From a virus: 31,707 nt of DNA. Shown here in pieces: positions 15,489 to 22,859 of this stretch. The stretch lies in IMG/VR virus record IMGVR_UViG_3300009419_001784, positions 1 to 31,707 of that record. One strand, written 5' to 3'. Each line of letters starts with the position of its first letter. The stretch's first letter is position 1. Below the pieces are notes generated by a model. The model made no database searches and was not told where the DNA came from. It saw only the letters and a program-made list of their open reading frames with translations. The translations under genes and the position numbers were made by a program.

Positions 15489-16378
15489 TATTTGAACCCC
15501 CGCTGCATTTCATACATGGCAAGCATGTATTCACGGTTGGCGATGGCGTTTTGCCATTCCTGGTGGCTAAACGCAGGTAAATGCTCAGCGCCAGCCAAGT
15601 TGCTATTGAACTCAGCAAACAGATTTTGCAGCATTTGGTTTAACCGCATTTCAACGGACATCCAGCTATGCCACACCGTTTGCGCGGCGGCTAAACGTTG
15701 TTCAGGGGTAAACTGGCGGGCATTAATCAGCTCGTTAACATCAACAAACGCTTTTTCGACAAACTCACTGGCAACAGAGCTTTGGCCCAATGCGTTTTGG
15801 CGAATGGTGCCAATCAACTTTGGCCAGCCCTGCACGTCGGTGCTTTTAGTCAACTGCGCCAGGTTCATCTGATTGATTGCAGCCGCTGCACGCTCTTCGG
15901 CCTCGGACTTTTCCACGCGCAGGCGCTTTACTTCTTTGGCCAGTTCGCGGCTGCTGAGTTCGGATAAGCCTTCTAAGGCTTCGTCGTCCAGCTTATCTAA
16001 AATCTGAATTGGGAGTTTTGACATCTCACGCAGACAAGTGTGAGTCATACCCAAAAGTGACGGCGCCGTCACTTTTGAAGGAGGTAGCGCTAAAAACATT
16101 TTGGCTATAGACAAACAATCTCTAGCAATTCTTAGACTCAAACCTGATTCGATTAATCGTCTCTCGAATTCGCCGTGAGAACACTGGCTTTTAACCTGCA
16201 GCAACAACAGTCCTTGCTTTAATGAAGCCAGCTGCTTTTTCTCTTCTAGGCGAACGACTTCTTCCATAGCTTCTTCAGCAGAATCTGGAAAAATCAGCTG
16301 AACTTGATTAGCCAGAGCTTCCAGCCGCTCAATTGGCATAGAGGTATCGTTATCAAGGATTACTGGGGGCTTAGCCAT
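15488..16378 (-). CDS. DUF3102-like coiled-coil protein
   Basis: An early protein just before the transposase. Residues ~50-100 resemble DUF3102 (LASLKQGLLLLQVKSQCSHG then GLSLRIARDCLSIAKMF), a helix-turn-helix-like module. A Glu/Lys/Arg-rich coiled coil (ELAKEVKRLRVEKSEAEERA) and a helical C-terminal part follow. The ATG at 16378 has GGAG nine bases upstream; a GTG at 16384 is possible. The gene contains a perfect 26-bp palindrome at 16052-16077. A DNA-binding protein acting on its own gene, as ParB does with an internal parS, is one reading; this is inference. It might help transposase or partition. Confidence 0.7.
   Translation of the reverse strand: MAKPPVILDNDTSMPIERLEALANQVQLIFPDSAEEAMEEVVRLEEKKQLASLKQGLLLLQVKSQCSHGEFERRLIESGLSLRIARDCLSIAKMFLALPPSKVTAPSLLGMTHTCLREMSKLPIQILDKLDDEALEGLSELSSRELAKEVKRLRVEKSEAEERAAAAINQMNLAQLTKSTDVQGWPKLIGTIRQNALGQSSVASEFVEKAFVDVNELINARQFTPEQRLAAAQTVWHSWMSVEMRLNQMLQNLFAEFNSNLAGAEHLPAFSHQEWQNAIANREYMLAMYEMQRGFK
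16052..16077. repeat. Perfect 26-bp palindrome inside the DUF3102-like gene
   Basis: The 26 bases 16052-16077 read the same on both strands: arms CAAAAGT and ACTTTTG around the self-complementary 12-mer GACGGCGCCGTC. It is within coding sequence (encoding SKVTAPSLL). The same arms with the same 12-nt spacing occur at 1164-1189 near the phage end. A binding site for a dimeric protein is likely; which protein is unknown. Confidence 0.6.
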
Positions 16379-16384
16379 GCTCAC

Positions 16385-16819
16385 TTACTCCGGCCGAATT
16401 AAACGGATAAGTTCAGCTGCCATCTTTTCAGCTGCTTTAGATTTATCAGCCGCATCAATTGAGAGTTCGGCATATTGCTGAAAAAGCTGTCCACGCTGAT
16501 CAACAGCTTTAAATGCGAGGGGTTGAAGCAGTAAATTGACAGGCTCAATGCTACGAACCGCCCAGCAAAATGCTGGCAACAAATGAACTGGCATAAATTG
16601 ATCAGTACCTGGGCTGAACCATTTATTTAATTTGTTGGCTGAAACAACATTTTCGCCGCCAATCGCATCATTCATCCGATCTGCAATTAATGGTCGGCTC
16701 ATGCCTGAAGTCCGCATTAGCTTGCTGCACTCAGCTAAAAAAACATGGTAAACATCCATCTGCTGTGGAGTTTCGGAATTGAAAACACTTGCTTGTAAAC
16801 TTTTAATTAATTCATCCAT
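16385..16819 (-). CDS. Putative early regulator (144 aa)
   Basis: Function not recognised. The segment MSRPLIADRMNDAIGG (residues ~40-56) followed by ANKLNKWFSPGTDQFMP and HLLPAFCWAV resembles helical DNA-binding regulators in which a helix-turn-helix is followed by a packing helix. The C-terminal third is Ala/Lys/Glu-rich helix. Its place between Ner and the DUF3102-like gene, directly abutting the latter, suggests an early regulatory or replication role. It could equally be a non-DNA-binding accessory protein. Confidence 0.6.
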   Translation of the reverse strand: MDELIKSLQASVFNSETPQQMDVYHVFLAECSKLMRTSGMSRPLIADRMNDAIGGENVVSANKLNKWFSPGTDQFMPVHLLPAFCWAVRSIEPVNLLLQPLAFKAVDQRGQLFQQYAELSIDAADKSKAAEKMAAELIRLIRPE

Positions 16820-16894
16820 TTGAAAATCCCGCCAAAGTGCTGGTAAAAATTACTAAACAAAAATCCTATTGCAAAAACGCAAAAGCAATTAGTG

Positions 16895-17185
16895 TTATTG
16901 CAACACTTGATATTCTCTAAGCTTGTGTTCTATCTCAGCTCGACGCTTATCACGCGTCGGTTTTATGCTGAAGTAAGATTCGACATCCCCAAAGACTTGT
17001 TCGAGAGGAAGTTTGATGAGCGTGCATATCGCTTTGGCTACTTTGATTGAGTAGCTTCTGCGATGCATTACGTTACTTATATGGCTGTGTGAGCAACCAA
17101 GAACAGAGGCGATATCACTGATAGTCGTATCGGACTCCTGTAATTTCAGTTTGATTTGCTCGCCAGTTAAATTGGGCTTCGTCAT
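16895..17185 (-). CDS. ner: Ner-like HTH regulator
   Basis: Ner of Mu is a small repressor that tunes early transcription and blocks the lysogeny repressor. This 96-residue protein starts TGEQIKLKLQESDTTISDIA and has a helix-turn-helix at about 21-42 (SDIASVLGCSHSHISNVMH), then LPLEQVFGD, which fits the Ner/XRE type. It is the first gene of the leftward early operon and is divergent from the CI-type repressor across a 146-bp control region. It has a longer charged C terminus than Mu Ner. Confidence 0.75.
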   Translation of the reverse strand: MTKPNLTGEQIKLKLQESDTTISDIASVLGCSHSHISNVMHRRSYSIKVAKAICTLIKLPLEQVFGDVESYFSIKPTRDKRRAEIEHKLREYQVLQ

Positions 17186-17331
17186 GTGGTAACATCCTTT
17201 TGAAATATGTTTTATAAACAGTTTGCAGCGTTAGGTTTGATTGCGTGGATGCAATATACATTTGCACATTTGCAAATGTCAACAATTAAACGTTGCATAT
17301 TAGCAATTATATTTGCGTAAAGGCATTGCCA
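17186..17331. promoter_or_regulatory. Divergent repressor/Ner control region with operators
   Basis: This gap carries the phage switch. On the minus strand TTGACA (17282-17277), an 18-nt spacer and TATATT (17258-17253) make a good early promoter for ner. The perfect 14-bp palindrome ACATTTGCAAATGT at 17266-17279 lies inside its spacer and -35, and related TTGCA/TGCAA half-sites recur at about 17222, 17251, 17262 and 17294. A repressor bound there would block early transcription. Which of the two regulators binds which site is not evident. Confidence 0.7.
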
Positions 17332-17811
17332 ATGATTTTGCAAAAAGATAAAGTTGATAGCGTTAGGTCATCTCGTGTCCTGGAAGAGCTGCAGAAACGT
17401 TTAAACGTAAAAAGCAAATCTGAACTGGCTCGATTACTTGGCTTAGCTCCAAGCACTTTGCTCAGACAGGAAACAAACGGCGAACTGCCATATCGTCAAT
17501 TAATTGAATTGGCGGAAATTAATGGTTGGTCAATGGATGAATTGCTATGCCTGAAAGAGTCTGGAAAATCTCAGTCAGCTGAGTGTTTGACTATTGAGCT
17601 GATGATCCGATATGTAGCCATTGTGGTAAGGGTCTCTGAGAAATATCTAACTAGTGCAGAAATTAAGAAGAGGGATTTGGGCGATAAAAAAATTGCCAGT
17701 CTAAGGATTGAATTAGCAAAAATCCTGATGGAACTAGCAATTACAACCCAAGGCAATGAAGCTGCCGTAGATTTGGCATGTCGCTCAATCCTAACTATTA
17801 ACAGTGCATAA
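17332..17811 (+). CDS. CI-type phage repressor
   Basis: Likely lysogeny repressor. Residues ~12-70 fit the bacteriophage CI helix-turn-helix family: VLEELQKRLNVKSKSELARL then LGLAPSTLLRQETNGELPYRQLIELAEINGWSMDEL. The C-terminal ~90 residues are helical with no visible LexA-type peptidase motif, so inactivation by RecA-driven self-cleavage is not expected from the sequence. A frame from 17293 is open, but the ATG at 17332 has AAAGG upstream and begins just where the homology does. It is divergent from ner across an operator-rich region. Confidence 0.75.
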   Translation: MILQKDKVDSVRSSRVLEELQKRLNVKSKSELARLLGLAPSTLLRQETNGELPYRQLIELAEINGWSMDELLCLKESGKSQSAECLTIELMIRYVAIVVRVSEKYLTSAEIKKRDLGDKKIASLRIELAKILMELAITTQGNEAAVDLACRSILTINSA

Positions 17812-17832
17812 ATGCACAAATAGAAAGGGTTT

Positions 17833-18321
17833 ATGATGAAAAATGGATTGCTTATAGCTTTAACTTTATTTTGTACGACTTCTGTTATGGCCGAAAACAG
17901 AGCAAAAATAGAACATATGACGGTCAATCTTAAACTGCCGGATAATTCTAATTTAACTGTTGATATGAGCTTTGATTGTGGGAGCTATTACGACAAGACC
18001 GCGATGATCGTAACCAGTCGTCAAGGTGCTGAAATTTTGGCTACAGCCTATGAAGCACTTTATGGCCCAGCGGCTGGTAAGGCGATAATGGATAAATGGA
18101 ATAAAAAGGCAAAATCAACCGACCCTCGTTTGCCAACATTCATCTTGGTTCGTCCTCCAATAGGTAAATCATATTTAGTTAAAACGCTCGATAAGAAAAA
18201 TGGGCAACTCGAGTTGAATGCTAATTCGATAAGCGAAGCAAAAATAGAAGCCAAAGCTCAAGCAGTCGATTTAACTGAGGTCAGTGGTACATGTGGTGCG
18301 ATCGAGCATCCGAAGTTTTAG
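17833..18321 (+). CDS. Secreted protein of unknown function (162 aa)
   Basis: An exported protein with a clear signal peptide: MMKNGLLIALTLFCTTSVMA, cut after Ala20. The mature ~142 residues have two cysteines (about 49 and 154) that could form a disulphide in the periplasm, and no domain I recognise. It begins 21 bp after the repressor gene, so it may be expressed in the lysogen, and ends 48 bp before the membrane sensor gene in the same direction. The pair may therefore work together. This region is visibly richer in A/T than the phage structural genes. Confidence 0.72.
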   Translation: MMKNGLLIALTLFCTTSVMAENRAKIEHMTVNLKLPDNSNLTVDMSFDCGSYYDKTAMIVTSRQGAEILATAYEALYGPAAGKAIMDKWNKKAKSTDPRLPTFILVRPPIGKSYLVKTLDKKNGQLELNANSISEAKIEAKAQAVDLTEVSGTCGAIEHPKF

Positions 18322-18335
18322 AGAGTAGGAAATAG

Positions 18336-18354
18336 AGGGCACTTCAAGTGCCCT
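18336..18354 (+). other. Intercistronic hairpin
   Basis: AGGGCAC/GTGCCCT forms a perfect 7-bp stem around TTCAA between the secreted-protein gene and the sensor gene. No U-run follows, so partial termination or mRNA processing that lowers sensor levels is more likely than a full stop. Confidence 0.45.
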
Positions 18355-18369
18355 AGTTGAAGGGAATGT

Positions 18370-20934
18370 ATGGAAAAGCTCTTATTCATTGTCTGTGCGC
18401 TGTTTGCATCTGCATGCCTAAATGCCACAACCAGACAAAATGTTGAAATACCTATCAGTGTGCCAATTGCCGATGCTGTTCAGCATCAACAAGACATATA
18501 TTTCGCAAGCCACCTTGGCCTCTTGAAATTATCTGACGGTAATTTGTTTAAGCTAAAAGATTCTGGAATTGATCTAGGTCGTTTGCGCCAAGTTGAAATT
18601 AGCCAAGATCAGAATCAATTGTATGCGGGGGGATTTGGCTTATGGCAGCTTAATTTAACCAATTACAGCGTAAAAAAAGTATATCCAGGATGGGTAAGCA
18701 GATTTGCTGTGGCCGACAAGTATTATTACGTTGATACAGGTGATGATTTATGGGCTATTCCGAAAGATGGCACTGAAGCAAAAACAAAAATATTTGAATT
18801 CCCAATCATTGCAATCACTCAAGTCGACCGCGAGGTTTTTGCGTTAGCGCAAGGTGGTCTTTACGCATTAATGAATACAGTGTCGCGTGTTGTCAAGCAA
18901 GGTCAATTTAAAAGCTTGCTTTCTAATCCGTTATATATGGTTATGACTGATACTGAATTCATGCATGTTTTTAGCCGTACAACAAACCAATGGCACAAAT
19001 TCAACCTTCCTGAGAACGTTTCAAAAATTGAGATGAGTTCGCAAGAGGATGCCGTTTGGGTTCGCAGTAGTGGTATTTGGAAGAAATTTAGCCTGATAAA
19101 CTTTCATCAACTAGATAGTATCGATAAGCCTGCTGCATTTTTTTACGATAGCCCTTCTGGCCCAGTACTATTTGATGGAACAACGCTGACTCTGAACAAA
19201 AAAATTTCAATATTCGATATTCAGTCAAAATCTTTGGTTACTTCTGCAGCTGTCGAACCTTTTATATTTCAGAGTTCCGCCGGAGTGTTTGCATCGGGTG
19301 TAGGTGGGATTTATTCAGTAACAACGGGTGAATTAGTTTTAAAGAGTGATCAGCACATTACAGCATTCGAAACTAGAGATGGCGTTAACTTCACTATTGG
19401 AACAAATAAGGGGGCGATTTTACCGGATGGCCAGTTTATCAAGAAAGGTTTTGTCTCTGACATAGAGCGGCACCAAGAAGATACCATTATAGCCTTTGAG
19501 CAGAGCATTTATAAGTTAAACCAAGGATCTCTAACCCCGCTACTTATAGAAGATTTAAAAGGGCAAGAAGTACTGAACTTGAAAAGTGAACAGGGAAAGC
19601 TTTTTGTTTTAACAGATAGCCATATTTTCACATTAGAAGACCAACTTAAAAAAGTTGCAAGCCTTAAACAGGCTATCTGGGAAGATGTGATCGTAATTAA
19701 AGATAGAATCTACGCATTAAGTTATAACCATGGTATTTTTGAAATTGACTTAGATGGAAACATGAAAAAAGTTGATTCTATTCAATCACTTCCGAACAGA
19801 TTTTTTGTTCACAATCAGTTGATTTATGTTATTGGGCGAGAAGGCATTTGTAGATTAGATGTCGCTGTTTCGTCTTGTAAGCAAATATCTGCAAGCGTTA
19901 CAGGGCGGTCAAGTACAGTAACAAATAATGGTATTTATTACAGCAACCCTCATGGGGTTTGGTTGCTAGAAGAGCGCGCGTTGATTTCTAATCCAATTTT
20001 GCAATATGTAGTATTTAACCAAAGGGCAATCATAGATAAAAAGTTAAGCATTAACTCAGGTGAAGCTATAGCCCTGCATTTCGATATGAAAGATGGCACT
20101 GTTTTTCTTGAGGGTAAAGAATACTCAATCTACAACCATCAAGTCATATTAACCCCCAATCGGTCAATTCAAGTGAATGGCTGGCACATAGAGGTAAAGA
20201 ACAGTATTAGTTGGTTGTGGATCCTACTTGCACCTGTTTTGATTTTATCTTGGTGGTTTATTTGGTCATTAATGAAAGCTAAATCGATTGCAAATGCTGA
20301 GTTTGTTCGTTTGTCACGCTATCAGTTGCATGCTGATGAGGTACGTAAAGCCTGTGATATGTCGCTCGATATCTCTCACAAATTAAACCTGAACAATGAT
20401 CTGGCATTATCTGATGCCATTTATAAGGCTCAGGAGCTGCAAGAAATCCTTGCACCAATCGCAATGAACGCCAGACTACGGGATACCGACAACCTGACCT
20501 TTGCGTTAAACAGCCATGTAGCCAGTATTTTCAGTATTCACCCTGAACTTGAAGTAAGCATTGGGGAGTGCGATAAAATTAACCCCAAACTGAATGCTGA
20601 TGCTTACCACCTGCTAATTCATATGCTGCGGTATGCAATTGACCGTTTCGGGGCTGAGAAGATTGTAATCCATGTTCTGCGAGAATCTGAAAATGATTGC
20701 ATGTTATGCGTAGAGCATAACGGCAAAACTGAAACCATGATCCATCGCTTAATCAGCCGTTCTACAGATCACATGATCATGAGAGCTATTGCCAGAGAAT
20801 ATGGCCAGTCATTAAAGTTTTTTCGCAATGAAATAAACGTTATGCTGACTTATAGCCCTCAACTTAAGTCAACACCACAACAAGCCTACTATCTGGCAAG
20901 GGCGTCAAAATTTGGTTTGAAGCTGCAGAAGTAG
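18370..20934 (+). CDS. Periplasmic propeller / TM / degenerate histidine-kinase-like sensor
   Basis: An 854-residue membrane protein with the plan of a two-component sensor. A signal peptide (1-19, LFASACLNA) precedes ~580 periplasmic residues with regularly spaced motifs such as GLLKL, GLWQL, GLYAL, GIYSV, GIFEI, GICRL and GVWLL, typical of Reg_prop-type beta-propellers. One membrane span lies at about 612-636 (WLWILLAPVLILSWWFIW). The ~215 cytoplasmic residues hold helices and a HATPase-like fold: HLLIHMLRYAIDRFG where the N box should be, CVEHNG for the G1 box and MIMRAIAREYGQSLKF for G2. The Mg-binding Asn and the G1 Asp are absent, and no clear phospho-acceptor His is seen, so it may be a pseudokinase. 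No response regulator is nearby. Its output is unknown. Confidence 0.72.
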   Translation: MEKLLFIVCALFASACLNATTRQNVEIPISVPIADAVQHQQDIYFASHLGLLKLSDGNLFKLKDSGIDLGRLRQVEISQDQNQLYAGGFGLWQLNLTNYSVKKVYPGWVSRFAVADKYYYVDTGDDLWAIPKDGTEAKTKIFEFPIIAITQVDREVFALAQGGLYALMNTVSRVVKQGQFKSLLSNPLYMVMTDTEFMHVFSRTTNQWHKFNLPENVSKIEMSSQEDAVWVRSSGIWKKFSLINFHQLDSIDKPAAFFYDSPSGPVLFDGTTLTLNKKISIFDIQSKSLVTSAAVEPFIFQSSAGVFASGVGGIYSVTTGELVLKSDQHITAFETRDGVNFTIGTNKGAILPDGQFIKKGFVSDIERHQEDTIIAFEQSIYKLNQGSLTPLLIEDLKGQEVLNLKSEQGKLFVLTDSHIFTLEDQLKKVASLKQAIWEDVIVIKDRIYALSYNHGIFEIDLDGNMKKVDSIQSLPNRFFVHNQLIYVIGREGICRLDVAVSSCKQISASVTGRSSTVTNNGIYYSNPHGVWLLEERALISNPILQYVVFNQRAIIDKKLSINSGEAIALHFDMKDGTVFLEGKEYSIYNHQVILTPNRSIQVNGWHIEVKNSISWLWILLAPVLILSWWFIWSLMKAKSIANAEFVRLSRYQLHADEVRKACDMSLDISHKLNLNNDLALSDAIYKAQELQEILAPIAMNARLRDTDNLTFALNSHVASIFSIHPELEVSIGECDKINPKLNADAYHLLIHMLRYAIDRFGAEKIVIHVLRESENDCMLCVEHNGKTETMIHRLISRSTDHMIMRAIAREYGQSLKFFRNEINVMLTYSPQLKSTPQQAYYLARASKFGLKLQK

Positions 20935-20961
20935 GCTTAGTGGTTTATGCCAAGGATGGCG

Positions 20962-21750
20962 TTATATTTTACTCACCTTCTGACTGCTAAAAGATACAAA
21001 ACAGTTGTAATTATCAAGCGCAGATCCTTTTTCTATAGATAAGACCTTGCCAATAACTTCTACTTTATCATCTTTTTCTAACTCAAAAGCTGTTGGATTA
21101 TCTTCAATGTATGTATTTAGAATTAAAGTTGACTTAAATTTTTCAGAAGGCAGATTAAACTTAGGGTCTTCTAATGAAATAGAAACTGTAGCAATAGGCT
21201 TGCCTGTGCTTTTATCCCTGGAAATGTCAACAACTTCTCCTTTAAATATTAGATTTTTATCTGACATATCAGCGACAATTTTTTCTTGTCTCATTTGAGT
21301 ATCGGTGTCGCAAGATGCTTTGATTTGATAGGGAAAGAAATCCTTCGACGCAACTTTACTATAGCTTTCAACATTTAATCGGATATCTCCCAACCAGCTG
21401 TTTGTAATGACAGAATCTTTATCACGATAGGAATAAATGTTTTCTTTAAATCTTATTGGATGACCTAATCCAGCCAAAGTTGTTATTGATTTGCCGTCAT
21501 ATACATAAAACCCTGTCGACGTTTCATAACAAATAAGCCCAGTAGGTAGTGCTGAACTAACATTGTCAGTAAAGTCCATTTTAGTTGCATAGCACTGGGT
21601 CTCGCCTAAAAACAACTTACTCTTAGTCAGTGCCATCACTTGGTAAACTGGAAGCTGGTTCGGGTAAGGTATCTTTTGTGGGTCGTTGGCGTTGGCAGAG
21701 GTGCTTAGTAGTAAACAAGCATATAGAAAAGATATTTTGTGCGTATACAT
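20962..21750 (-). CDS. Secreted protein with OB-fold-like C-terminal part
   Basis: An exported 262-residue protein; the signal peptide is MYTHKISFLYACLLLSTSAN with cleavage near Ala21. The middle contains a repeated-strand region (CYETSTGFYVYDGKSITTL). The last ~100 residues (NLIFKGEVVDISRDKSTGKPIATVSISLE and later DDKVEVIGKVLSIEKG) resemble the tRNA_anti-like OB-fold family. Four mature cysteines could form two disulphides. It is convergent with the sensor gene, 27 bp apart, and has no coupled neighbour. A periplasmic binding role is likely; the ligand is unknown. Confidence 0.68.
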   Translation of the reverse strand: MYTHKISFLYACLLLSTSANANDPQKIPYPNQLPVYQVMALTKSKLFLGETQCYATKMDFTDNVSSALPTGLICYETSTGFYVYDGKSITTLAGLGHPIRFKENIYSYRDKDSVITNSWLGDIRLNVESYSKVASKDFFPYQIKASCDTDTQMRQEKIVADMSDKNLIFKGEVVDISRDKSTGKPIATVSISLEDPKFNLPSEKFKSTLILNTYIEDNPTAFELEKDDKVEVIGKVLSIEKGSALDNYNCFVSFSSQKVSKI

Positions 21751-21889
21751 CTAACATCCTAGTTAAAATGAATTTCTTGTAAAAAAATAATCTCAAATTT
21801 AGCGTTAAAGCGCAATTACAAAATCCCTCCTGAGCGGCTCTGCGTTAAGTTTTATAACAGACCCGCTACCATGGCATTACTCAAACCCA

Positions 21890-21928
21890 TTTAAACAAAT
21901 TTAAACTATGTTTAAACGGCATTTAAAC
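21890..21928. repeat. Phased TTTAAAC array (4 copies)
   Basis: TTTAAAC begins at 21890, 21900, 21911 and 21922, spaced 10-11 bp, so all copies face the same side of the helix. It lies about 85 bp upstream of the promoter of the DUF4062 cassette. The motif is shared with arrays at 2385 and 12520. Confidence 0.55.
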
Positions 21929-21991
21929 TAGGTCCAACCCGCTATCACCCCAACAAATTAATCCAACTTTGCAAAGTTTAAATAATTCGGC

Positions 21992-22038
21992 TCAAAGAGC
22001 CTAAAATAAATTGACATTAGGATCAAAGAGCCTATAAT
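21992..22038 (+). promoter_or_regulatory. Consensus sigma-70 promoter with duplicated operator
   Basis: TTGACA at 22011-22016, a 16-nt spacer and TATAAT at 22033-22038 match both sigma-70 boxes exactly. TCAAAGAGCCTA occurs at 21992-22003 and 22023-22034, 31 bp (three turns) apart; the second copy covers the end of the spacer and the start of the -10. The first copy is part of the dyad GGCTC-AAA-GAGCC. A repressor bound to both would silence the cassette. The HTH-like protein encoded downstream is a candidate. Confidence 0.72.
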
Positions 22039-22047
22039 GATATCCAC

Positions 22048-22095
22048 GGTGGCACACAGAAGGCCACTCGTCTTGAGGGGGCCATAGCTGCCACT
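22048..22095 (+). other. Structured 5' leader of the cassette mRNA
   Basis: Between the promoter and the first ribosome site, GTGGCA (22049-22054) pairs with TGCCAC (22089-22094). Inside that, GGCC (22062) pairs with GGCC (22080) and CTC (22067) with GAG (22075). The result is one long interrupted hairpin ending two bases before the GGAG ribosome site. It may control translation of the first gene. Confidence 0.4.
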
Positions 22096-22106
22096 TGGAG
22101 AACGAG

Positions 22107-22394
22107 ATGATACTTTCTGATGTTTGTTCCATTAAAACGCAGTTTAAAGATGCGGATTTTTGGATAGTACGCCGAGGCTCTTTAAAAACTGTTGGCTTGC
22201 CGGTTCGGGATTACAACCCTGAACATATCGGGATAAAGGTTGTAAAAACCGAAATCCTGCTGCCGGATTACCTCTACTACTGCATGATGCATGTGCATAG
22301 TCAGAAAGTCTGGGAGCCACTGGCCAACGGTTCACTGAGCCTGGTGAACATCAAGGTGTCAGACGTTCGGAACATCCGACTGTCACCGAGGTAA
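22107..22394 (+). CDS. Solo specificity-domain-like protein (type I restriction S-subunit TRD-like)
   Basis: A 95-residue protein resembling the end of a target-recognition domain of type I restriction S subunits: FWIVRRGSLKTVGLP, then NPEHIGIKVVKTEILLPDYL, then LANGSLSLVNIKVSDVRNIRL. A full S subunit has two such domains in ~400 residues, and no methylase or nuclease subunit is near. GGAG six bases before the ATG at 22107 sets the start; a TTG at 22095 is less likely. It is the first gene of a cassette with its own promoter. It could bind DNA alone or interfere with a host type I enzyme. Both are speculation. Confidence 0.6.
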   Translation: MILSDVCSIKTQFKDADFWIVRRGSLKTVGLPVRDYNPEHIGIKVVKTEILLPDYLYYCMMHVHSQKVWEPLANGSLSLVNIKVSDVRNIRLSPR

Positions 22395-22421
22395 GGTTGG
22401 GGCGAAAGCCCCAACCTCTTT
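22394..22421 (+). terminator. Strong hairpin with GAAA loop after first cassette gene
   Basis: A perfect 10-bp stem (AGGTTGGGGC/GCCCCAACCT) capped by a GAAA tetraloop begins at the last base of the stop codon and is followed by CTTT. It looks like a partial intrinsic terminator that would reduce expression of the two downstream genes relative to the first. Confidence 0.6.
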
Positions 22422-22439
22422 AAATTAAACGAGGTTTAA

Positions 22440-22856
22440 ATGGACATTAAAATAGATTTACCTTGCATTGCTGACCAACAGCGCTTTGTTTACATCCAAA
22501 GCACTGAGGCGGCTATCGCACAGCTGCAGCAGAATTTACTGGCCCCAACCTTACCAGGGCAGACGGAAATAGATGAACGGGCATACAGCAATAAACATTT
22601 GCTAACCGAAGACCAGGGCTATGAACCGCCGCACCAGGATGTTGTGGGCGCTTATTTCCGGCATTTTCAAAAGGCATACCCTGAATACGGCACGGATGGT
22701 AAGTTAGCGAAACTGCTGGGCCTGTCTGGTGATAGACGGGTTCGTGCGTTTAAAGATGGTTCTAAAACCGTACCTTATGGCGTTTGGCGCAAGTTCTTAG
22801 TGATGACTGGCAGAGCGCCACAAGAAATCATTCAGGTTTTTGGGTTTATGGGATAA
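22440..22856 (+). CDS. Hypothetical protein with HTH-like C-terminal part (138 aa)
   Basis: Not a family I can name. The N-terminal ~70 residues contain a helix (RFVYIQSTEAAIAQLQQNLL) and a loop-rich segment. The C-terminal part, YGTDGKLAKLLGLSGDRRVR then AFKDGSKTVPYGVWRKFLVMTGRAPQEI, has the look of a Cro/CI-type helix-turn-helix (K-x-A-x-L-L-G-L-S, then YGVWRKFLVMTG). It might regulate the cassette through the TCAAAGAGCCTA repeats. It ends three bases before the DUF4062 gene, so the two are almost certainly co-transcribed. Confidence 0.6.
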   Translation: MDIKIDLPCIADQQRFVYIQSTEAAIAQLQQNLLAPTLPGQTEIDERAYSNKHLLTEDQGYEPPHQDVVGAYFRHFQKAYPEYGTDGKLAKLLGLSGDRRVRAFKDGSKTVPYGVWRKFLVMTGRAPQEIIQVFGFMG

Positions 22857-22859
22857 AAC

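Larger units (their letters stand above)
21751..22106. other. Long intergenic region with phased repeats, promoter and structured leader
   Basis: No gene is seen in these 356 bases. They hold four phased TTTAAAC motifs (21890-21928), two TCAAAGAGCCTA repeats, a consensus promoter (22011-22038) and a leader able to fold into a long stem. The left part (21751-21880) is plain A/T-rich sequence probably holding the promoter of the leftward secreted-protein gene. Confidence 0.6.

Noticed and set aside
18370-20934. Active two-component histidine kinase
   Set aside because: The key N-box Asn and G1 Asp are missing, and there is no clear phospho-acceptor His and no response regulator, so catalytic activity is doubtful.
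20935-20961. Bidirectional terminator between the convergent sensor and secreted-protein genes
   Set aside because: The 27-bp gap has no convincing stem with a T-run; only weak complementarity is visible.
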